The translations under genes were made by a program, and so were the position numbers. DNA of 11,617 nucleotides from Armatimonadota bacterium (GTDB lineage Bacteria > Armatimonadota > DTGP01 > JAHWJO01): the NCBI GenBank assembly GCA_019348365.1, contig JAHWJO010000090.1:1-11617 (forward strand). Direction: 5' to 3'. The notes under the pieces are model-generated. The model had not been told where the DNA came from, ran no database searches, and saw only the letters and a list, made by a program, of their open reading frames with translations. How positions within the stretch are numbered: the first letter of the stretch is position 1; each line of letters begins with the position of its first letter. Positions 6,651 to 11,617 of this stretch are shown here, one piece after another.

Positions 6651-6807
6651 GGAAGGGAGTCTCTGCGTAAGTCCTGGGGTTATGAAAATCGCGTGAAGGG
6701 TCACGGCGGGCGGATTGGGAGCGGGTGGGGGCAGGATCCATTTGAAACGGTCGATCTCCGTAGCCCCCTCTTGCCGGTTCAGCCGGTGAGCGGCGGAAAA
6801 TCCGGTC

Positions 6808-6813
6808 ATTATA
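6808..6813 (-). promoter_or_regulatory. Isolated perfect -10 hexamer facing the M16 operon
   Basis: TATAAT occurs on the minus strand about 430 nt before the M16 start, but no acceptable -35 hexamer lies 16-18 bp upstream of it and no extended -10 is present. It lies in the most AT-rich part of the gap. A transcript from it would run through the 6480-6650 inverted repeat. Confidence 0.2.
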
Positions 6814-6970
6814 GTATGCAAAAAATAAGCGGGTGGAGCGTAATGTTTGCCCCATCGGTGGGCGGATAGAAAATTCAGAATGGGATAAGTGGGTTTAAAA
6901 GCGGATAGAGGAACTGACGGGTGAGAGAAGAAACATGGTCCTTGCCGAGAGCCCTTTCCTTCATAGATGA

Positions 6971-7033
6971 TTGACCGGAAAACCTACAGTTCTCAATAAA
7001 GTGGTTGTGAGAGCGGGAAGCATCGTATATCAT
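6971..7033 (+). promoter_or_regulatory. Two candidate sigma-70-type promoters for the phosphatase gene
   Basis: TTGACC (6971-6976) is followed 18 bp later by AATAAA (6995-7000), and TTGTGA (7005-7010) is followed 17 bp later by TATCAT (7028-7033). Each pair matches the consensus at nine of twelve positions. Either would leave a leader of about 360-390 nt before the ATG at 7399. Such matches arise by chance in AT-rich spacers, so this is a moderate guess. Confidence 0.35.
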
Positions 7034-7362
7034 AAAAGGGAGACGGCAAGCTGTTGTCGGACTGCCGGTTGATTGCCTCCTTCCCGATGGACGACGATCC
7101 TTTCAATCCAGGAACTCGTGAGAATCCTGCCCCTCGTCGGGGTTTCCCCCCGCGCGACAGCGCCCATCCGTCCTCTTCCCGCCCATCTCCCTGTTGAGCC
7201 GGTTCGGGATGGTTTCACCACGGGCTTGAGCCCCTAATTTGAACCTTTATGCGGAGCGGCGGTTTCTCGCGTCCTCCCCTCTTTTACCCGGCCTGAGTAC
7301 CTGGCCCGACTGCCCGGAGCGATCCCATCGATCCGCTCATCTGACGAGCTTAAAGCAAGCGG

Positions 7363-7397
7363 CGAGGGGCGCATCCCCTCGGAGGGACCGGGGAGGT
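7363..7397 (+). promoter_or_regulatory. Hairpin and close-spaced Shine-Dalgarno before the phosphatase start
   Basis: CGAGGGG (7363-7369) pairs perfectly with CCCCTCG (7375-7381) around a 5-nt loop, ending 9 nt before GGGAGGT (7391-7397). The GGAGG core is only 2 nt from the ATG, unusually close. The CCTC of the hairpin could also pair with the GAGG of the ribosome-binding site, so a fold that modulates initiation is possible but unproven. Confidence 0.4.
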
Positions 7398-7398
7398 C

Positions 7399-10251
7399 AT
7401 GGCGCTGACCCAACGTTTCAATCAACACGAGCCGGAGGAGACCGAGACGGCTCCCGTCATCGAAGTCCTCGATCCGGTTTATCCCGCCTCCACGCCCGCT
7501 ACGCGCGCTTCCTCCGGCGTCGGAGCGAAGGCGCTGCCGGATCGGGACTCCGTGCTAGAGTGGCTGCAATGGCTCTCCTCCACCCTGAGCTCGTCGCCGG
7601 ACCTCATTGATCTGCTCTCGTCCGTGGCCCCTCTCCTCGGCAGGCTGTTCAACGCGGAAACGATCACGCTCCACACCTCGACCGGCTCCCGGCTGTGCTA
7701 CACGGCCCCCCCGCTGACCCGCGAGGCTCCGGTCGCTCGCGGCGGGACCCCCTCCCTGGCAAGTCGCGCGGCGGCGACGGAAGGCGTGTCCACCGGCATT
7801 CCATCCGCCGCGTTCGCCTCCTCGATCTTCCTGCAACTGGAAGACCCCTTGCCGGGTAGAATAGAGATCCGCCGGGCCGCGCCTCCGTTTACAGAAGAGG
7901 AGGTCCGCTTCGCCCATAATGTTGAGGTCTGCCTGAATCAACTGCTTCGGCAGGCGAACCCCGCCGAATCGGAGGCGAAAGGGGAGCCGGCTTCAGATTC
8001 TTCTACGCCTTCTACGCCCCCTACGGAGGAAGGGGGCTCGCTTCGACGGACGCTCCAGCAGCTCGGCACGGCGCTTCAGGCCGGGGCGGAGCTGGAGGAG
8101 ACCCTGCAAGCCGTCGCGGACCTCGCGATGCAGATCGTCCATGCGGAGAGCGCCGTCATCCGGCTCCGCGATCCGGAGGGGAATCTGGCGGTGCGGGCCA
8201 CCTCCGGCGGGAAAGAGATAGAATTACTCCGGCAGATCACCTTCGCGCCGGACGAGGGCGTCATCGGGCAGGTGGCCTCGGAGCGACGGCCTCAAATTGT
8301 GAACGAGTTCGACCCGGCCCAGCACCCCTTCACCGAGACGGTGATCCAGGCGGGGATCCACAATTTCCTCTGCGTCCCCATCCTCTCGGAATCCCGTCAG
8401 GCCGCGCTGGGTACGCTGACCCTGCACAACAAGCAGGATCGGCAGCCGTTCAGCGAAGAGGATCAGGCGACCCTTTCCGCATTCGCGGCCCACGCCGCCG
8501 TCGCCGTGGAGAAGGCGTTGCTGCGGGAGGAGCAGCAGTTGGCGGCGCGAGAGGCCGCCATCCTCCACGAAGTGACCTCCGCCATGGCGACCCTGAACCT
8601 CTCCTCCGTGCTCTCCGTCGCGGTCGAGAAGGTCGCCGAGGTGTCCGGCGTGGAGCGGTGTTGCCTCTTCCTCTACGACCCCGAGACCGGGCTGCTCCGG
8701 GGCGCGCACGACGGCGGCGACATCGCCTGGTGCGCCCTCGATTATCCCCGCGCGCGGGTCCCCCTTCCCCCCGCCGACCCGCTGTACCGGCGGCTGAACG
8801 AGGGCGTGCCGGTCGATCTGCCCGACCCGAACGCGACCTCCCCCTCGCAGGCGAAGCTGCTGGACCTGCTTCCCGGCTCCTTTCATGTGCTCATCCCGCT
8901 CCTCAACCACCAACAGCTCGTGGGGGTGATGGCCCTGACCCCGCCGCCGGATGCCCCGCCGCTTTCGATCCGCCAGTGCCGCATTCTGGTCAGCGTGGGG
9001 CGGCAGATCGCCTCCGCCATCGAAAACGCGCGACTCTTTGAAGAGGCCGATCACCGGGTCCGGGAGCTTTCCGCCCTGCAGCGGATCAGCCAGGCGCTCT
9101 CCTCCAGCCTCCAGATGAAAGAGATGCTGGAAACGGTGTTGGTCGAAGTCATGACGGCCCTCGACGGCACGTCGGGCTCGATCATGCTCTTCTCGCCGGC
9201 GCGCAATACCCTCCGGATTGAAGCCTGCTGCGGCCTGCCCGTCAAATACGCGCGGCGGGTGGTGAAGCTGGGGGATGGGGTGTCCGGCTGGGTGGCGCTC
9301 CACCGGGAATCGCTGCGGATGGAGAACCTTGCCGGGGATCCCCGGTTCCGTCTCCTCGTACCCCGCCCGGAGATCACCTCGGCGATGGTGGTTCCGCTTT
9401 TGGTGAAGCAGAAGCTGCTGGGCGTGCTGTGCGTCAACACGTCGTCGGACGAGCGCCGCTACAGCGAACAGGACCTCAATCTCATGAGAACGATGGCGGC
9501 TTCGATAGCCGTCGCCATCGAGAACGCCCGGCTCTACGACGAGGAGCGGAACATCGCCCAGATCGCCCGCGCGACGCTGCTCCCCAGCCTGCCGCTCGTG
9601 ATCTCCGGGCTGGACATCGGGGAGAAGCACCAACCCGCCCGCGAGGTCGGCGGGGACTACTACTCCGTCTTCGAGATGCCGGGGGGCCGGGTGGGAATCC
9701 TCGTCTCCGACGTGTCCGGCAAGAGCGTCCACGCCGCCATGCACGCCGCGATGGGCAAGCATTTCATCCGCGCCCTGGCCCACCGCTGCACGGACCCCGC
9801 CGAAGTCCTCCGCTGCACCAATGAGCTGATCGCGCGGGAGACGCCGCCGGAGATCTTCATCAGCATCTTCTTCGGCATGCTCGACGTGCCGACCGGGAGA
9901 CTCGTGTACAGCAACGCGGGCCACGTTCCGCCTCTGGTGGTGAAGCGCGACCACACGTTGGAGGAGTTGAGTCCAACCGGGATGCTCCTGGGGCTGTGGG
10001 ACGACTCCACCTATGAAAGCCGGGAGACCGTCCTTGAAGTGGGAGAGGCGCTGCTGTGTTACACCGACGGCGTGACCGAAGCCCGAAGGGAACGCGCCCT
10101 GTTCGGGGACGACCGGCTGCGGTCCGCGCTGGCGAAGCATGCGCATGAGCCGTCGCAAAAGATCGTGGATGCGATCTATCGGCGCACCCTGGCGTTCAGC
10201 GGCAAGAAAATCGACGACGACCTCGCCCTGCTCGCCATCAAGCGGGTGTAA
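7399..10251 (+). CDS. GAF-repeat serine/threonine phosphatase of the SpoIIE/RsbU type
   Basis: This 950-residue soluble protein has no membrane segment. Residues about 213-375 and 555-715 are clear GAF sensor domains (the patterns GVIGQVASERRP...VPIL...GTLTLHNK and GVSGWVALHRES...VPLL...GVLCVN). Residues about 383-548 form a third GAF, and 50-185 a very degenerate one. Helices such as AIENARLFEEA and AIENARLYDEE link them, and 186-212 is a Ser/Thr/Pro/Glu linker. The C-terminal PPM (SpoIIE) domain, about 722-950, keeps the metal aspartates D753 (REVGGDYYS), D771 (SDVSGKS), D890 (CYTDGVTEAR) and D940/D941 (DDDLALLAI). The last Asp of the usual GDYYD is Ser (S756). Relatives dephosphorylate STAS anti-anti-sigma proteins in partner-switching pathways; none is encoded here, so the partner acts in trans. 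ATG 7399 is the only plausible start, because no ATG, GTG or TTG lies between the in-frame stop at 7351 and it. Confidence 0.95.
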   Translation: MALTQRFNQHEPEETETAPVIEVLDPVYPASTPATRASSGVGAKALPDRDSVLEWLQWLSSTLSSSPDLIDLLSSVAPLLGRLFNAETITLHTSTGSRLCYTAPPLTREAPVARGGTPSLASRAAATEGVSTGIPSAAFASSIFLQLEDPLPGRIEIRRAAPPFTEEEVRFAHNVEVCLNQLLRQANPAESEAKGEPASDSSTPSTPPTEEGGSLRRTLQQLGTALQAGAELEETLQAVADLAMQIVHAESAVIRLRDPEGNLAVRATSGGKEIELLRQITFAPDEGVIGQVASERRPQIVNEFDPAQHPFTETVIQAGIHNFLCVPILSESRQAALGTLTLHNKQDRQPFSEEDQATLSAFAAHAAVAVEKALLREEQQLAAREAAILHEVTSAMATLNLSSVLSVAVEKVAEVSGVERCCLFLYDPETGLLRGAHDGGDIAWCALDYPRARVPLPPADPLYRRLNEGVPVDLPDPNATSPSQAKLLDLLPGSFHVLIPLLNHQQLVGVMALTPPPDAPPLSIRQCRILVSVGRQIASAIENARLFEEADHRVRELSALQRISQALSSSLQMKEMLETVLVEVMTALDGTSGSIMLFSPARNTLRIEACCGLPVKYARRVVKLGDGVSGWVALHRESLRMENLAGDPRFRLLVPRPEITSAMVVPLLVKQKLLGVLCVNTSSDERRYSEQDLNLMRTMAASIAVAIENARLYDEERNIAQIARATLLPSLPLVISGLDIGEKHQPAREVGGDYYSVFEMPGGRVGILVSDVSGKSVHAAMHAAMGKHFIRALAHRCTDPAEVLRCTNELIARETPPEIFISIFFGMLDVPTGRLVYSNAGHVPPLVVKRDHTLEELSPTGMLLGLWDDSTYESRETVLEVGEALLCYTDGVTEARRERALFGDDRLRSALAKHAHEPSQKIVDAIYRRTLAFSGKKIDDDLALLAIKRV

Positions 10252-10261
10252 ACTTCAGGGA

Positions 10262-10289
10262 GTAGGTTGTAGGGGGTAGGGTGTAGCGC
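10262..10289. repeat. Four heptamer tandem units just after the phosphatase stop
   Basis: GTAG-starting units begin at 10262, 10269, 10276 and 10283 with exact 7-bp spacing (for example GTAGGTT and GTAGGGG). The tract starts 11 bp after the stop codon. No terminator hairpin with a T-tract follows. Confidence 0.65.
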
Positions 10290-10320
10290 CCTCGCTTAAG
10301 GCTTCTGAGGAGCCGTCGGG

Positions 10321-10386
10321 GAGTCGCCCTCACCCCGTCGCTCACCTCCGTTCGCGACGGCCCCTCTCCCAATGCTGGGAGTGGGG
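10321..10386 (+). repeat. GTCGCCCTCACCCC repeat, forward copy
   Basis: The copy begins GAGTCGCCCTCACCCC and passes through a TTCGCG-centred middle. It ends in a stem in which 10361-10371 pairs with 10376-10386 (ten of eleven pairs, loop ATGC). The reverse complement of 10513-10567 matches it along its length, with differences mainly in the middle. It lies between convergent genes but lacks a T-tract. Confidence 0.8.
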
Positions 10387-10512
10387 ATCGGGATGCAAGG
10401 CTAATCTCTTCGGAGGGAGAAATTATTGCCGAGTACCCCACCCCTCGCAGATCCGTCGTTCCCGTAAGCTTGTACCCTGCCTGGGTCCTGTTATGGAATG
10501 AACTCGATAGAT

Positions 10513-10567
10513 CCCTCTCCCAGAATTGGGAGAGGGCCAGCGCGAAGCGCGGGGGTGAGGGCGACTC
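10513..10567 (-). repeat. GTCGCCCTCACCCC repeat, inverted copy
   Basis: Read on the minus strand it begins GAGTCGCCCTCACCCC and ends in a perfect 10-bp stem with a 4-nt loop (10513-10522 with 10527-10536). A CGCGAAGCGCG-like dyad in the middle forms a second stem. With the copy at 10321-10386 it makes an inverted doublet spanning about 250 bp, filling most of the gap between the phosphatase gene and rsmA. The sequence between the copies (10387-10512) holds nothing I recognise. Confidence 0.8.
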
Positions 10568-10601
10568 ACAGACTCAAAAACTCAGGACTCAGAGACTGTA
10601 G
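10563..10601. repeat. Period 7-8 'GACTCA' tandem tract overlapping the end of rsmA
   Basis: GACTCA-like units start at about 10563, 10571, 10579, 10586 and 10594, spaced 7-8 bp. On the minus strand one of them supplies the rsmA stop codon (TGA, 10584-10582), and neighbouring units encode the last residues TVSES. Confidence 0.65.
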
Positions 10602-11502
10602 TTTCAGAGGGGAACGCCCTCGCCAACGCGGCGAACGCCTCCAGCCCCAGCTTCTCCCCCCGGATTTGCGGGTCGAGGCCCGCTTCCCGAATGATCGCCT
10701 CCACGTCTCCCCGGCTCATCTTCAACCCTCCCGACAAGGCGTTCGCGAGCGTTTTCCGCCGCTGACCGAACGCCGCCCGCACCACCTTGAAGAACCGCTC
10801 CTCGTCCGGCACTTCGACCGGGGGAGCGGGGCGGAGGTCCAGCCGCACGACGGCGGAGCTGACCTTGGGCGGGGGGAGGAACGCGCTTCCCGGCACAATC
10901 GCCGTGACCGATACCTCCGCGTAGTACTGCACGAACACCGAGAAGGAGCCGTAATCCGGCGTGCCCGGCTGCGCCTTCATCCGGTCCGCCACCTCCTTCT
11001 GTACGAGGACGACGATTCGTTGCAGGAGGTCGTGCTGCTCCAGCAGGCGTGTGAGCGCGGGGGTGGTGATGTAGTAGGGGAGGTTCGCCGCCGCCTTCTT
11101 TGGCCGGTCGCCGAAGTCGAGGAGGAGCTGCCGGAGGTTCACCTTGAGCACGTCCCCCTGCACAATGCGGACCGGCGGCGCGTCCGCCAGTGACTCTTCG
11201 AGGGCGGGGAGGAAGCGGGGGTCGAACTCGACGGCAGCGACGGCCCCGGCCCGCTCGGCGAGGGCGCGGGTGAGGGTGCCGATCCCCGGCCCGATCTCCA
11301 GGATACCCTCCTCCGGCTGCGGATCGACGGCCTCGACGATCTTCTGCAGCGCATTCGGCTCGACGAGGAAGTTCTGCCCGAGGGACTTTTTGAGGAAGAG
11401 GCCGTGCTTCTTCAGCAACCCGATCACCTGGGAACGCGAGGAGAGGTTGGGTGAGGGGGAACGGGGCTTTGGAGGAGTGGAGGAGAAGTCGGATTTACTC
11501 AT
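10582..11502 (-). CDS. rsmA: 16S rRNA (adenine-N6,N6)-dimethyltransferase RsmA/KsgA
   Basis: This 306-residue enzyme uses S-adenosylmethionine to dimethylate the two adjacent adenines in the 3'-terminal hairpin loop of 16S rRNA (A1518/A1519 in E. coli numbering) during 30S maturation. All family marks are visible: KSLGQNFL (39-46), the SAM-binding LEIGPGIGTLT (68-78), the acidic VEFD (91-94), QGDVL (115-119), the catalytic NLPY (140-143), PPPKVSSAVV (210-219) and FGQRRKTL (245-252). It is longer than usual for the family (about 260-290) because of a Ser/Pro-rich N-terminus (1-25) and a short tail, both encoded in repeat-like DNA. ATG 11502 has only a poor ribosome-binding site (GGAAG one base away). 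GTG at 11427 (Val26), where conservation begins, is the alternative start. It is convergent with the phosphatase gene and alone on its strand here. Confidence 0.97.
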   Translation of the reverse strand: MSKSDFSSTPPKPRSPSPNLSSRSQVIGLLKKHGLFLKKSLGQNFLVEPNALQKIVEAVDPQPEEGILEIGPGIGTLTRALAERAGAVAAVEFDPRFLPALEESLADAPPVRIVQGDVLKVNLRQLLLDFGDRPKKAAANLPYYITTPALTRLLEQHDLLQRIVVLVQKEVADRMKAQPGTPDYGSFSVFVQYYAEVSVTAIVPGSAFLPPPKVSSAVVRLDLRPAPPVEVPDEERFFKVVRAAFGQRRKTLANALSGGLKMSRGDVEAIIREAGLDPQIRGEKLGLEAFAALARAFPSETTVSES

Positions 11503-11551
11503 ACTTCCGCGTCTTTCGAGATGATGAAGTGATATGAAGCAACATCACTCA

Positions 11552-11577
11552 TTTATATCTGGTATCATGTGCATCAA
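11552..11577 (-). promoter_or_regulatory. Weak promoter-like pair upstream of rsmA
   Basis: On the minus strand TTGATG (11577-11572) is followed by TATAAA (11557-11552), but the 14-bp spacer is shorter than the usual 16-18. The region is AT-rich relative to its surroundings and correctly placed about 50 bp before the ATG. It is suggestive only. Confidence 0.25.
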
Positions 11578-11617
11578 GCTAAGCCTAAAAGCTGAGGGTT
11601 GAGGAGGAGTTGATAAG

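Larger units (their letters stand above)
6378..7398. other. Divergent intergenic region of about 1 kb without a recognised gene
   Basis: The region separates the minus-strand M16 operon from the plus-strand phosphatase gene and should carry the promoters of both. From the left it holds the M16 leader, with GATGGGTC twice near 6412-6427, then the inverted-repeat doublet 6480-6650. Next comes a more AT-rich stretch (about 6790-7040) with several promoter-like hexamers, followed by a GC-rich leader of about 360 nt ahead of the phosphatase. Short open frames here overlap repeats or lack ribosome-binding sites, and I recognise none as a protein. No riboswitch or tRNA fold was recognised by eye. 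Confidence 0.6.

Noticed and set aside
8224..10158. A 644-codon minus-strand frame opposite the phosphatase
   Set aside because: It is His/Arg/Gly-rich without domain patterns and mirrors the GAF/SpoIIE coding sequence. High third-position GC on the sense strand keeps such frames open.
11601..11617. Start of a divergent plus-strand gene (GAGGAGG followed by TTG)
   Set aside because: The window ends within a few bases, the purine run fits the low-complexity repeat just before it, and TGATAA lies in an adjacent frame. Nothing can be shown.

Overview
The window is GC-rich bacterial DNA with six protein genes: a site-2-type membrane protease with CBS domains (370-1485, +), a TPR/helix-turn-helix/zinc-ribbon-like protein (1792-2832, -), a pair of secreted M16 (insulinase-family) peptidase homologues (3145-4767 and 4764-6377, both -), a 950-residue GAF-repeat SpoIIE/RsbU-type phosphatase (7399-10251, +) and the 16S rRNA dimethyladenosine transferase RsmA/KsgA (10582-11502, -). 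No rRNA, tRNA, CRISPR array, transposase or phage gene was seen.

Organism: signal peptides on both M16 proteins, the RsmA sequence type (KKHG...KKSLGQNFL) and GC-rich spacers loaded with short interspersed repeats suggest a free-living bacterium from a phylum such as Armatimonadota, Chloroflexota or Gemmatimonadota. Armatimonadota is my first guess, at low confidence, and no marker in the window settles it.

Layout: 1-369 is a spacer with hairpin repeats and a 15-bp dyad before the site-2 protease. The convergent gap 1486-1791 holds a 160-bp inverted-repeat (REPIN-like) element. The TPR gene follows on the minus strand. The gap 2833-3144 holds 14-bp tandem units and a hairpin repeat. The two M16 genes form a tight operon transcribed right to left: the zinc-binding subunit comes first (6377 to 4764), and the metal-site-less partner starts inside its stop codon (ATGA overlap). 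The divergent gap 6378-7398 holds another inverted-repeat doublet, candidate promoters and a structured leader for the phosphatase gene. The convergent gap 10252-10581 holds two inverted copies of a third repeat family and two period-7 or 7-8 tandem tracts, one of which supplies the last codons and stop of rsmA.

How the genes work together: only the M16 pair is clearly a functional unit, probably a heterodimeric zinc peptidase outside the cytoplasm. The site-2 protease and the phosphatase are both signalling proteins, but no substrate, sigma factor, anti-sigma factor or STAS partner is encoded here, so their partners must lie elsewhere. The less ordinary content is the dense and varied spacer repeats and the domain mix of the TPR protein. 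I see no convincing new defence or biosynthetic system.
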